In this document: positions 16,352-26,300 of the stretch, in pieces
Layout: every line of letters starts with the position of its first letter
Numbering within the stretch: the stretch's first letter is position 1
From: Acidobacteriota bacterium
GTDB taxonomy: Bacteria; Acidobacteriota; Terriglobia; Bryobacterales; Bryobacteraceae
Direction: 5' to 3'
Assembly: GCA_016185425.1 (NCBI GenBank)
Contig: JACPNQ010000028.1
Location: 248,001-312,000, forward strand
DNA length: 64,000 nucleotides
Made by a program: the position numbers and the translations under genes
Notes under the pieces: model-generated
What the model was told of the DNA's origin: nothing
What the model saw: the letters and a program-made list of their open reading frames with translations, nothing else
Databases searched by the model: none

Positions 16352-17697
16352 GATTCTTCGTAATTGCAGGGCTTGCGTTGTCCGCCATGGCGCAGGAGGC
16401 GGTACTCGGATTCAAGGATGCGGTGCAAAGAGCATCGGAGCGATATCCGTCCATTCGAGTTTCCCGCGATCAGGTAAATGAGGCCGCGGCGTCGATCACC
16501 CTGGCGAGGACAGCATTCCTTCCGCGCGTCGACGGCATCGCGCAGGTGAATCGCGCGACGGCGAACAATGTCTTCGGCCTGTTGCTGCCCAACTCGGCGA
16601 TCCCGCCCATCTCCGGTCCGCAGATCGATGGCGATCAGGGGCGAAATGTCTTCGGCACCGCGCTCGGCGTGCTGGTCTCGTGGGAGCCATTCGACTTCGG
16701 GCGGCGGCAGGCGGATGTCGATGTATCGGCCGCGACAAAGGCGCGTGCGGAAGCGGCTGTGGCTCGAACGAAGCTGGACGTCGCCGCTGCCGCGGCGGAC
16801 GCGTACTTGACGGCATTGGCGGCGGAGCAGGCCGTGGCGGCGGCGAAAGCCGGGATTACACGGTACAAGGAGTTTGAAAAGATCATCGAGGCGCTGACGA
16901 AAGCGGAGCTGCGGCCGGGCGCGGACCTGGCGCGGATTCAGGCTGAGTCGATTCTAGTAGAGACACAAGTGGTGCGCGCGGAGCAGGCGGTGGCGCAGGC
17001 GAAGGCGCTCTTGGAGCAATATGTTGGCGCACCGGTGAAAGTGCTGGACGCGGCTCCGTTTCTGCGCGCGGAGAGCGTGGCCGGTAGTGCCGCGGGTGTG
17101 AACGCGATGCATCCGCAACTGCTGGAACAGCAGCGTTCGATTGAAGAGATCATCGCGCGGATGAAGGCTATCGATAAGGGCTGGTACCCGAAGTTCTCGC
17201 TGCAGGCGGCCGCATTCGGGCGCGGCACTGGAGCCCGGGTTACTGGACCATTCGCGGGCGGGGCGCACGGGCTTTATCCGGACCGTGGAAATTGGGCGGT
17301 TGGCTTCACCGCCACATTGCCGGTGCTCGACTATAAGCAACTGCGTGCCCGAAAAGAGGTCGAATTGCAGCGGCAGTCGAGGGAGCAGTCGCGCAAGGAA
17401 TTGGTGGAACGCGAACTGAGCGGCAAGCTGGCACAGGCGAATGCGCAGCTTGACGCGGCGCGGCGAATCGCGGTGTTGACGCCGAGGCAGGTGCAGGCCC
17501 TGCAGACGACGCTGGAACAGGCGCAGGCGCGTTATCGTTCCGGATTGGGAACGCTGCTGGAGGTGGCCGATGCGCAGCGGCAATTGACCCAGGCGGAGAT
17601 TGACGCTTCGCTCGCGAAGCTTTCCGTATGGCGCGCGGAGCTCGCGATCGCCTACGCGCAGGGCGATCTGGAACCGTTCCTGGCGAGGCTTCCCTAG
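16348..17697 (+). CDS. TolC-family outer membrane efflux protein
   Basis: A 449-residue outer membrane channel subunit with a short signal peptide (MRFFVIAGLALSAMAQ). Two long coiled-coil repeats of the OEP family are visible (for example AARTKLDVAAAAADAYLTAL and KLAQANAQLDAARRIAVL) with a ...GLGTLLEVADAQRQLTQAEID turn near the end. It would form the trimeric exit duct of the RND system encoded next. Its start overlaps the lpxA stop. The RND pump follows two bases after its stop, so the operon order is outer membrane factor, pump, adaptor, the reverse of the common adaptor-first order. Confidence 0.9.
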   Translation: MRFFVIAGLALSAMAQEAVLGFKDAVQRASERYPSIRVSRDQVNEAAASITLARTAFLPRVDGIAQVNRATANNVFGLLLPNSAIPPISGPQIDGDQGRNVFGTALGVLVSWEPFDFGRRQADVDVSAATKARAEAAVARTKLDVAAAAADAYLTALAAEQAVAAAKAGITRYKEFEKIIEALTKAELRPGADLARIQAESILVETQVVRAEQAVAQAKALLEQYVGAPVKVLDAAPFLRAESVAGSAAGVNAMHPQLLEQQRSIEEIIARMKAIDKGWYPKFSLQAAAFGRGTGARVTGPFAGGAHGLYPDRGNWAVGFTATLPVLDYKQLRARKEVELQRQSREQSRKELVERELSGKLAQANAQLDAARRIAVLTPRQVQALQTTLEQAQARYRSGLGTLLEVADAQRQLTQAEIDASLAKLSVWRAELAIAYAQGDLEPFLARLP

Positions 17698-17699
17698 GT

Positions 17700-20600
17700 A
17701 TGTGGCTGATCTTTAGCTCGCTTCGCCGTCCGGTCACCGTACTAGTGGCGGTGTTAGGCGTTCTGCTGGCGGCCGGGCTCGCCGTGACGCGGATGCCGAT
17801 CGATATCTTTCCATCTCTGGGCGCCCCGACGATCTATGTGGCGCAACCCTACGGCGGCATGGATCCGGCACAGATGGAAGGCTACCTGACGTATTACTAC
17901 GAGTATCACTTCCTCTACATCGCGGGCATCGAGCATGTGGAGTCGAAGAATATTCAGGGCGCTTCGCTGATGAAGCTTGTCTTCCATCCGGGCACCGACA
18001 TGGATCAGGCGATGGGGCAGGTGGTCGGTTATGTGAACCGGTCGCGGGCGTTCATGCCGCCCGGCGTCGTCGGTCCGTTTATCACACGATTCGATGGCGG
18101 CAGTCTGCCGGTGGGACAGTTAATCTTTTCCAGCGCCACCCGCAGTCCGGCGGAGATGCAGGACATTGCGTTGAACCGGGTGCGCCCGCTATTTGCGACG
18201 CTGCCCGGCGTGTCGGCGCCGCCCCCGTTCGGCGGAAATCAGCGCGCGATCGTAGTTCGCCTCGACCCGGACAAGATGCGAACGCACCGCATCTCTCCCG
18301 AACAAGCGATTCGCGTGGTGAACCAGGCAAGCACCGTCCAACCCGCGGGCAACGTGCGCATCGGCGACTTCAATACACTATTGCAGTCAAACGCATCGCT
18401 CGGCGGCAATCTGCAGGAGCTGCTGATGGCACCGCTACGCCCGGGCGAGTCGCCGCCGGTGTTTCTTCGCGATATTGCTACGGTCGAAAGTGGCACCGAC
18501 ATCATCACGGCGTACGCGCATGTGAACGGAAGGCGAACCGTCTATATGCAGATCACGAAGCGCTCGGATGCGTCGACACTCGACGTGGTCCGGCGCGTGC
18601 GTGAGAACATTCCGGCGTTCAAAGCGGTGTGTCCGGAAGATGTGGATGTGCGCGTGGAATTCGATCAGTCGCGCTTTGTGACGGCGGCGCTGCGATCACT
18701 GGTAAACGAAGGAGCGCTCGGAGCGATGCTGACGGCGCTAATGGTTTTGTTGTTCTTGCGCGATTGGCGGAGCAGCTTGATTGTAGTGGCCACGATTCCG
18801 ATTTCATTGCTGGCCGCCGTGATCGGCCTGTGGGCATTCGGGCAGACGCTGAACATGATGACGCTGGGCGGGCTGGCGCTGGCGGTCGGCGTGCTTGTCG
18901 ACGAAGCCACGGTGGAGATCGAGAACATCCACTCGCATATGGCCGAAGGCTTGAGCCGGGCGCGCGCCGTGGTGGATGCGACGTCAAAGACGGCGATTGC
19001 CCGGCTGCTGTCGATGTTGACAATATTGGCCGTGTTCCTGCCTTCCTTCTTCATGACCGGTGTGGCGCGGCAGTTGTTTGTGCCGCTGGCGCTGGCAGTG
19101 GGGTTGGCGATGATCGCCTCGTACCTGCTGTCGTCGTCGCTGGTTCCGGTGCTGTCAACGTGGCTGATGCGTTCCGCGGCCGCGGACGAGGGTTCGGCGA
19201 TGAAGCGCGTTTATAGCGGCTATCTGAGGCTGATTCTGGGAGCGAAGTGGATCGTCGCGGCGGGATTCGTCGTTGTCACCGGCGGGCTGGTCTATTGGCT
19301 ACTGCCGTCGATGGGCAAGGAGATTTTTCCAAGTGTCGACACTGGGCAGTTCAAGCTGCGCATCCGCGCGGCGACGGGCACGCGGATTGAGCGAACGGAA
19401 GTGACGGCCCTACGCGCGCTGGACATCGTGGAGCGTCTCGTCGGGAAGGAGCACATCGCTATCAGTTCCGGCTTCATCGGCGTGCAACCGGCAAGCTACC
19501 CTATCAACACCCTGTATCTGTGGACCTCCGGCCCGCACGAAGCAGTGCTACAGGTGCAGTTGAAACCGTCCGCCGTGCTGCGCGGGCAAGCGCTACGGGA
19601 AAAGTTACGCGAGTATTTCGCACGCGAGCTGAAGGGCGCGACAATTTCATTTGAGGCCGGCGATATTGTTTCGGAGGTGTTTTCCTTCGGATCGCCGACG
19701 CCCGTGGAGGTGGCCATGCAGGGTCCGGCGCTCGCCGCCAACCTGGAGCATGCGCAGAAAGTGATGGTGGAATTGCAGAAGGTCGCAGCCTTGCGCGACT
19801 TGCAATATGCACAGCCGCTCGACTATCCAACGGTTGAAGTGAAGATCGATCGCGAGCGGGCGGGGCAGTATGGGTTGACGATGCAGGACGTGGCGAAGTC
19901 GCTGGTGGCTGCCACTTCGTCGAGCCGCTTCACCGACCCAAACTACTGGCGCGACCCGGTGAGCGGCAACGCGTTCCAAATCCAAGTGGAGATTCCACAG
20001 CACCGCATGGCGTCGACGGACGACATTGCGAATCTGCCCGTGATGAATAATCGTCAGGCGCGGCCCGTGCTTGGCGACCTCGCCACTATTGAGCGCGGCC
20101 GGACATTCGGCCAGGTGGAGCGCTACAACATGCAGCGGGTGATTTCGATTACGGCCAATATCGAGAACAAGACGCTCGGCGATGTCGAGCGCGAAGTGCA
20201 AGCCGCGGTGGATCGCGCGGGTAAACCGCCGCGTGGCGTCACGGTCAACATCCGCGGGCAAATTCCGCCGCTGCGCGAAACGCTCACTGGTTTGCAGACG
20301 GGACTGCTGATCGCGATCGGCGCGATCTTTTTGCTCCTGACGGCGAATTTTCAGAGCTTCCGGCTCGCGCTGGCGATTGTGTTGACGATGCCCGCCGTCA
20401 TCGCCGGATCGCTACTGGCGTTGAAGCTGACCGGCACGACCCTGAACGTTGAGAGCTTTATCGGCATGATCATGGCGACAGGCATCGGGACGGCGAATTC
20501 CATTCTGCTTGTCACGTTTGCCAACATGGCCTATCGCCGCGGCCGAACTCCCGTTGATGCGGCGCTGGACGGGGCGTGCGGACGGCTGCGCGCCGTTTTG

Positions 20601-20834
20601 ATGACGGCTCTTGCCATGATCGCCGGCATGATGCCGATTGCGCTTGGTTTCGGAGAGGGTAGCGAACAGACCGTACCGCTCGGCCGCGCGGTGATCGGCG
20701 GCCTGGTTGTGGCGACATTCACCACACTTACGCTCCTTCCGGCGCTCTATGCCATTTTCCAAGGCCGCGGAACGGCCGCATCCAAATCGTTGGACCCCAA
20801 TGACCCCATGAGCAGCTACTATGAACGCGCGTAA
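17700..20834 (+). CDS. RND-family efflux pump, inner membrane subunit
   Basis: A 1044-residue RND permease with the standard length and duplicated topology. ATG 17700 gives MWLIFSSLRRPVTVLVAVLG as the first helix. Features include the porter-domain start DIFPSLGAPTIYVAQPYGG, TM4 AVGVLVDEATVEIENIHSH and TM10 MATGIGTANSILLVTFANM. Compared with AcrB, the proton-relay Asp pair is D401-E402 (second Asp replaced by Glu) and the TM10 Lys position is Ala, so it belongs to a divergent subgroup. Substrate is unknown. It sits between the TolC-like and adaptor genes; its last 14 bases overlap the adaptor start. Confidence 0.92.
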   Translation: MWLIFSSLRRPVTVLVAVLGVLLAAGLAVTRMPIDIFPSLGAPTIYVAQPYGGMDPAQMEGYLTYYYEYHFLYIAGIEHVESKNIQGASLMKLVFHPGTDMDQAMGQVVGYVNRSRAFMPPGVVGPFITRFDGGSLPVGQLIFSSATRSPAEMQDIALNRVRPLFATLPGVSAPPPFGGNQRAIVVRLDPDKMRTHRISPEQAIRVVNQASTVQPAGNVRIGDFNTLLQSNASLGGNLQELLMAPLRPGESPPVFLRDIATVESGTDIITAYAHVNGRRTVYMQITKRSDASTLDVVRRVRENIPAFKAVCPEDVDVRVEFDQSRFVTAALRSLVNEGALGAMLTALMVLLFLRDWRSSLIVVATIPISLLAAVIGLWAFGQTLNMMTLGGLALAVGVLVDEATVEIENIHSHMAEGLSRARAVVDATSKTAIARLLSMLTILAVFLPSFFMTGVARQLFVPLALAVGLAMIASYLLSSSLVPVLSTWLMRSAAADEGSAMKRVYSGYLRLILGAKWIVAAGFVVVTGGLVYWLLPSMGKEIFPSVDTGQFKLRIRAATGTRIERTEVTALRALDIVERLVGKEHIAISSGFIGVQPASYPINTLYLWTSGPHEAVLQVQLKPSAVLRGQALREKLREYFARELKGATISFEAGDIVSEVFSFGSPTPVEVAMQGPALAANLEHAQKVMVELQKVAALRDLQYAQPLDYPTVEVKIDRERAGQYGLTMQDVAKSLVAATSSSRFTDPNYWRDPVSGNAFQIQVEIPQHRMASTDDIANLPVMNNRQARPVLGDLATIERGRTFGQVERYNMQRVISITANIENKTLGDVEREVQAAVDRAGKPPRGVTVNIRGQIPPLRETLTGLQTGLLIAIGAIFLLLTANFQSFRLALAIVLTMPAVIAGSLLALKLTGTTLNVESFIGMIMATGIGTANSILLVTFANMAYRRGRTPVDAALDGACGRLRAVLMTALAMIAGMMPIALGFGEGSEQTVPLGRAVIGGLVVATFTTLTLLPALYAIFQGRGTAASKSLDPNDPMSSYYERA

Positions 20835-21876
20835 TTCTATCTTCAGTCTGTTGTTGGCGGCCACCGCGATGGCCCAGGAGACAACGCCCGTTGTCGTCAA
20901 AGTGCTCGACCGGAAGCTGAGGCTTCCCGCCGAAATCCAGGCGTATCAGGCGGTCGATCTCGTCGCGCGCGTGCAGGGTTTCGTGGAAAAGGTGCTGGTG
21001 GATCGGGGTAGCGTCGTAAAGAAAGGCGACCTGCTTGTCGAGCTTTCCGCGCCCGAAATGAAGGCGCAGCTCAGCGAATTTGAAGCGAAGGCGCTGGCGA
21101 TTGAAAGTCAGAAAGCGGAAGCCGAGGCACGGCTGGCGGCGGCGGAGAGCACGTTGACGCGCATGCGCGAAGCGGCGAAGACGCCAGGTGCGATTGCGGC
21201 GAATGAGGTCGTTCAGGCCGAAAAAACCGTCGACGCACAGAAGGCGTTGATCCGCAGCATTCAGACGCAGGCGACGGCGGCGCGCGCATCGGCCGCTGGG
21301 CTGAGCGAAATGTTGCAGTACCTGGAAATGAGGGCGCCGTTCGAGGGTGTAGTCACGGAGCGGAAAGCGCATCCCGGCGCGCTGGCTGGCCCGTCGGCGC
21401 CGGCGCTGCTGCGGTTGGAGCAGATCTCGCGGTTACGTGTTGTGGTCGCGGTTCCGGAGGGCGAAGTATCGGGAATTGTTCGCGGTGCATCGGTGCCGTT
21501 CGCCATTCAGGGAGGGCTTTTGGGAACTGGCGTGGTCGCGCGGTTAGCGCGGAGTCTTGACCCGCGCACGCGGACGATGTCGGTTGAGCTCGATGTCAAC
21601 AACGCAGGCGGCGCGCTTGCTCCGGGGATGTATGCGGAGGTCACCTGGCCCGTGCGCAAGACAAAAGGGTCCATTCTTGTGCCGCCCTCTGCGGTCGTCA
21701 CGACGACGGAGAAGGTGTTCGTGATCCGCAATAACGGCGGCACGGCGGAGCATGTCGCGGTCTCGAAGGGCGCACCTGCCGGCGACCTCATCGAAGTCTT
21801 CGGCAATCTGCATGACGGCGATCCGATCGTGAAGCGTGCGAGTGATGAAATTCGTGCCGGGCAGTTGATAAAGTAG
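20821..21876 (+). CDS. RND efflux periplasmic adaptor (membrane fusion protein)
   Basis: A 351-residue adaptor with signal peptide (MNARNSIFSLLLAATAMAQ). Order: N-terminal beta strand (LRLPAEIQAYQAVDLVARV), lipoyl half (GFVEKVLVDRGSVVKKGDLL), coiled-coil hairpin (~80-165), second lipoyl half (MRAPFEGVVTERKAHPGALA), beta-barrel domain (GTGVVARLARSLDPRTRTM) and membrane-proximal end (ILVPPSAVVTTTEKVFVI). It links the inner membrane pump to the TolC-like channel. The gene starts inside the last codons of the pump gene, implying translational coupling. The next gene (DUF1080) follows six bases after the stop. Confidence 0.92.
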   Translation: MNARNSIFSLLLAATAMAQETTPVVVKVLDRKLRLPAEIQAYQAVDLVARVQGFVEKVLVDRGSVVKKGDLLVELSAPEMKAQLSEFEAKALAIESQKAEAEARLAAAESTLTRMREAAKTPGAIAANEVVQAEKTVDAQKALIRSIQTQATAARASAAGLSEMLQYLEMRAPFEGVVTERKAHPGALAGPSAPALLRLEQISRLRVVVAVPEGEVSGIVRGASVPFAIQGGLLGTGVVARLARSLDPRTRTMSVELDVNNAGGALAPGMYAEVTWPVRKTKGSILVPPSAVVTTTEKVFVIRNNGGTAEHVAVSKGAPAGDLIEVFGNLHDGDPIVKRASDEIRAGQLIK

Positions 21877-21882
21877 CCATTG

Positions 21883-22788
21883 ATGAGACTACTTCTGTGC
21901 CTCGGCATCGCCGCCGCATCGTTTGCCGCGGAGAATCCTTTTGTTGGCCGCTGGAACTTCAATCTGCCGCCGCGTGCGTCGTGGCTCGGAATCGCGGAAA
22001 AGAACGGCGCCCTGGAGGTCTGGTACCAACCGACAGGCGGCAACGTTTACCAGGTGAAAGAAGTCAAACAGTCCGGCAACCATCTCACTCTTACCGTTGT
22101 CGCCGCGAACGACCGCCGCCCCGCGGTGACGTGGGAGCTTGATGCGGCGGGCGACCGGTTGAAAGGCACGCAGGTGCGCGCGGGCTCTTCGATGGCGATT
22201 GAAGGCACCCGCGCGCCGAAGCTCGACCGCCCGATGCCGAAGAATTGGGCGAAGCCAGTGGCGTTGTTCAACGGGAAGGATCTTACCGGTTGGGAGCCGA
22301 TGGGCGACCCGAAGAACAGCCACTGGGTGGTAAAGGATGGGCTGCTGGTCAACGAGGACCACGGCGCCAATCTTCGTTCCTCGGCCAAGTTCGACGATTT
22401 CCGTTTGCATTTCGAAGTGCTGTGCCCGGACCACGCCAACAGCGGCTTCTATCTGCGCGGGCGCTATGAGATTCAGCTCGAATACGAGCCGCTGTCCGCC
22501 AATCCCCCGGAGCGCCGCATCGGCTCCGTCTATGGCAGAATCGCGCCCGAGGGCGATATGGCTCGGAGGCCGGGCGAATGGGAGACCTTCGACATTACGC
22601 TCGTTGGCCGCACGCTGACGGTCGTTCGCAACGGCGTCACCACGATCAACAAAAAGGAGATCGAGGGCATTACCGGAGGCGCTCTCGACGCCAACGAAGC
22701 TGAGCCCGGCCCGTTCTACATTCAGGGCGATCACACCGGCGGATTGAAGTTCCGGAACATCACTCTCGCCGTTCCGGCCGGGAAATAG
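21883..22788 (+). CDS. Secreted DUF1080 (3-keto-disaccharide hydrolase-like) protein
   Basis: A 301-residue protein. I use ATG 21883 rather than the adjacent TTG 21880. Signal peptide MRLLLCLGIAAASFAAENPF. Residues ~20-110 are a small beta domain (WELDAAGDRLKGTQ), and ~125-300 a DUF1080 concanavalin-like fold (ALFNGKDLTGWEPMGDPKNS, NSGFYLRGRYEIQLEYE, GGLKFRNITL). DUF1080 proteins are common in Acidobacteria and Planctomycetes and some are 3-keto-glycoside hydrolases; activity here is unproven. It is the last gene of the efflux operon by spacing, though its function seems unrelated. Confidence 0.85.
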   Translation: MRLLLCLGIAAASFAAENPFVGRWNFNLPPRASWLGIAEKNGALEVWYQPTGGNVYQVKEVKQSGNHLTLTVVAANDRRPAVTWELDAAGDRLKGTQVRAGSSMAIEGTRAPKLDRPMPKNWAKPVALFNGKDLTGWEPMGDPKNSHWVVKDGLLVNEDHGANLRSSAKFDDFRLHFEVLCPDHANSGFYLRGRYEIQLEYEPLSANPPERRIGSVYGRIAPEGDMARRPGEWETFDITLVGRTLTVVRNGVTTINKKEIEGITGGALDANEAEPGPFYIQGDHTGGLKFRNITLAVPAGK

Positions 22789-22862
22789 CGTTCATTCATT
22801 TTATCGATTGACGTCCACCAGGATCGTAGCGGCGTGATTGAACCATTCAGGGGGTTGTCATC

Positions 22863-23221
22863 GTGACTCGAATCGTCCTCGCGGCGTTTGCCGCGCTATT
22901 GCCTTTGACCGCGCAAACCATCTCGTTGCAAGGCGTTGCGATGGACGCGCACAACGCAGCCGTTTCTGACGCGATCGTCAGTCTCACCAATTTGGAAACT
23001 ACCGCGCAACGCAAGGCGCTTGCGAATCCGGCCGGTGCGTACTCGTTCGTTCAGGTCCCTCCGGGCAACTGCAAGATCGACGCGCAGAAACCAGGATTCC
23101 AAATAACGTGAATTGGGACAACACAAGCTCGCGGACACTTTCCGCGCCCACTACGTTTGGCCAAATCACCGCCGCCGCGGACGCGCGCGTTATGCAGTTT
23201 GCTTTGCGATACGAATTTTAA
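22863..23221 (+). pseudogene. Collapsed TonB-dependent receptor (Oar-like): N-terminus joined to C-terminal strand
   Basis: GTG 22863, preceded by AGGGGG, starts a signal peptide (MTRIVLAAFAALLPLTAQT) and a carboxypeptidase-like regulatory domain (SLQGVAMDAHNAAVSDAIV...GAYSFVQVPPG) that stops at 23109-23111. In another frame, from about 23102 to the TAA at 23219, the sequence reads NNVNWDNTSSRTLSAPTTFG followed by QITAAADARVMQFALRYEF, the closing strand of an Oar-type receptor with its terminal Phe. The plug and nearly all of the barrel, roughly a thousand residues, are missing. The best explanation is an internal deletion with a frame change at about 23100. It lies directly before DUF1549/DUF1553 and DUF1501 genes, a place where such receptors often occur. 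Confidence 0.8.
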
Positions 23222-23256
23222 TTCTCCGCTATACTAGTCATACCCTGTGGCAAACC

Positions 23257-23272
23257 CAGGCTTCGAAGCCTG
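23257..23272. repeat. 16-bp perfect palindrome
   Basis: CAGGCTTCGAAGCCTG is fully self-complementary, in the 146-bp gap before the cytochrome-c/DUF1549 gene. It could be an operator or a leader hairpin; nothing else identifies it. Confidence 0.4.
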
Positions 23273-23367
23273 TATTTGGGGTCCCTGTTCCACCCTCGAA
23301 GAATCGAATCCGCGTCGAATTGGCGCGGCTCACTTACGTTGTATTGGTGCGTGCGAAGAGGAATTTT

Positions 23368-26300
23368 ATGCTTGGGAATGTTGGACGCGGAATCGTCCTG
23401 GCCGCTCTGTTCGGCGCGTCGACCTACGCGCAAGGGGTTGCCCCCGAATCGCCCGACTTCTTTGAGACGAAAGTGCGCCCGGTGCTGGCGACAAACTGCT
23501 TTGGATGCCACACCGAATCCGCCATGGGGGGATTGCGTCTCGATAGCGGGGAAGCAATGGCGAAAGGCGGCAAGCGCGGCAAAGCCGTAATCGCCGGCGA
23601 TCCCGGCAAGAGCCTGCTGATCTCCGCCATCAAGCACACCGATCCCAATTTGAAGATGCCTATGGGCAACAAGCTGAAGGACGCGCAGATCGCGGATCTG
23701 GAAGCGTGGGTGAAAGCCGGCGCCCAGTGGCCGAAGGCCACGGTATCCGCCGTGCCCAAGAGTGCCGGCGGCAAGTTCCTCCTCCGCCCGGAATCCCGCA
23801 ACTTCTGGTCCTTCCAGCCGTTGAAAGACCCCGCCCCGCCGGCGGTGAAAGACGGTAAATGGACGCGCACGACGATCGATAAGTTCATCCTCGCCAGGCT
23901 CGAACGCGACGGCATTAAGCCGGTGAAGCAAGCGTCGAAGCGCGATCTCATCCGCCGCGCGGCGCTTGATCTCACCGGCCTGCCGCCAACATTCGAAGAG
24001 ATCGAGTCCTTCGAAAAAGACAGCTCTCCGGACGCCTTCGCTAAAGTCGTGGACCGTCTCATCGCCTCCCCTCACTACGGCGAGCGCTGGGGCCGGGTAT
24101 GGCTTGACGTCGCCCGTTATGGCGAAGACGATTACCGCAGCTTGAACCCGTTCCCTCGCGGCTTCCGCCCCTATCCGAATGCCTTCGCATTTCGCGATTG
24201 GGTGATCAACGCGATGAATGACGATCTCCCCTACGACCAGTTCGTCAAGGCGCAACTTGCCGGCGATCTGCTCGATCCTAAAGCTCGCCACAAGACTCTA
24301 CCCGCCACCGGATTCCTTGGTCTGGGCCCCTGGTATTACGACAATGGAGCCTTTGAGATCACGCGCGCCGATGAGCGGCATGACCGGGTCGACGTCATCA
24401 CACGCGGCTTCCTCGGCCTCACCGTCGCCTGCGCCCGTTGCCACGATCACAAATACGACCCCATCCCGCAGACCGATTACTACGCGCTTGCCGGCGTGTT
24501 CTACAACACCATTTACGAAGAGTATCCGCTGGCGCCGAAGAGCGTCGTCGCCGAATACGAAAAGCTCGAGGAGGACCTCGATCGCGAGCAGAAGATTCTG
24601 CAGGAAGCGAACCAGAGCCTGTCCAACGATCTCTCCCGCTCCCTCGCCTTCCAGGCCTCGAACTATATCCAGGCCGTGTGGGAAATCTCCGGCCCGCAGA
24701 AGAAAAAGATCGAGCAAGCCGTCGAAGCGCGTAAGCTCGATTTCGAACTCACTGACCGCTGGATCAAGTACTTGGCCAAGCCCACCAAGAAGTACAAGAA
24801 CAAGGACGCCTGGCAGGCCATGATGAAGAAGCCCGCGAGCACGCTGCAGGAAGCCAAAAAACTGGCGGATAAATTCCAGGAAGAGATCATCGCGGTGCTG
24901 CTCGAACGCAATGAGCTCGATGCCGAGAACAAAGTCATCGTCGCCAAGGACCTCGACGGCACCAAGCCGAAGAAGCGCACCGACAAACCCAGCAATTTCA
25001 CCTCGTTCAAGGATTTCAACCCCGGGTCCTGGCTCCGGCTGAAGAGCCTGCCCGAAGAGGACAACAACTTCTGGACTGAGATATTCCAGCGGGAATTGCA
25101 AGAAGCCGACGACCCTAACGCCATGATGATGATGGGCGGTGGTATCCGCCAGGGAACACCCGGCGTACTATTGTTCCGCGGATGGGGGCTGGAATCGCGC
25201 GTGGGCTCGGAAGCGCAGACGCGCTTGAAGTCCATGCAGGGCGGCATCGACGCGCTACGCAAGAAACTCGAAACCAAGTTCCCCTTCATCCACGGTGTTC
25301 GCGACGCGGAGACTCTCTCCGAAATCAAACTCCACTTCCGCGGCGATCCGGCGAACCTCGTCGGCCCCGACATCCCGCGCCACTTCCTGAGTGTTCTCTC
25401 GCCGAACGATCCCGCGTTGTTCAGCAAAGGCAGCGGCCGATTGGAGCTCGCCGAAGCCATCACCAAGCAACCGCTCTCGACGCGCGTCATCGTCAATCGT
25501 ATCTGGAAGGCACACTTCGGCACGGGCATCGTCGACACACCCAGCAACTTTGGTATGTCGGGCGAGCGTCCCACTAACCCCGAGCTTCTCGAATACCTCT
25601 CCACTTCCTTCGTCAAGAACGGCATGTCGATGAAGAAGCTCCACCGCGAGATCATGCTCAGCTCCGTTTATCAGCTCTCCGCCGATAACGATGAAGCCGC
25701 CTTCGCAAAAGACTCCGGCAATCGCCTCTACTGGCGCGCCAACCGCAAACGCATGGACGCCGAGCAGATTCGCGACTCCATCATGTACGTCTCCGGCAAT
25801 CTCGATTCCGCCATCGGCGGTCCATCGGCCGATCTGACACCCGCGATGCTTCGCCGCACGGTATACGGCAAGGTGAGCCGCTACAAGCTCGACGAGTATC
25901 TCCAACTCTTCGACTTTCCCAGCCCCAACATCAGCGCCGAAAAGCGCTTCATCACCACTGTCCCCTCGCAGCGTTTGTTCCTGATGAACAGCGACTTCAT
26001 GCAGATTGAAGGGGAGGAGCTGGCGAAGAAGGTGGCTGCTGAGGCCAATAATCGCGAGCGCATCCGCAAGGCCTATCGGCTTGTCTTTGGCCGTGACGCA
26101 AGTGCAGAAGAGATCACCCTCGGCACCGAATATCTGAAAACCGAACCGCTACTGGAATACGAAGAACGAAAGAATAAGAAGCCGGAACGCGGTCCCGGCA
26201 TGCGCCGCGGCCGCCCCGGCGGGCCCCCCGCGGCCGCCGAGGAGGAAAAGGTTATCTCCAAGGACGGCGGAGCGAAACCCGAAATGCCCGCGAAAACGGA

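Noticed and set aside
22863..23111. 82-aa open frame as a stand-alone small secreted protein
   Set aside because: It is the N-terminal domain of an Oar-like receptor and is followed by that family's C-terminal strand in another frame, so a deletion remnant explains it better.
23113..23367. Upstream extension of the cytochrome/DUF1549 gene
   Set aside because: It would place 85 residues before a clean signal peptide and overlaps the receptor remnant; ATG 23368 has a ribosome-binding site.
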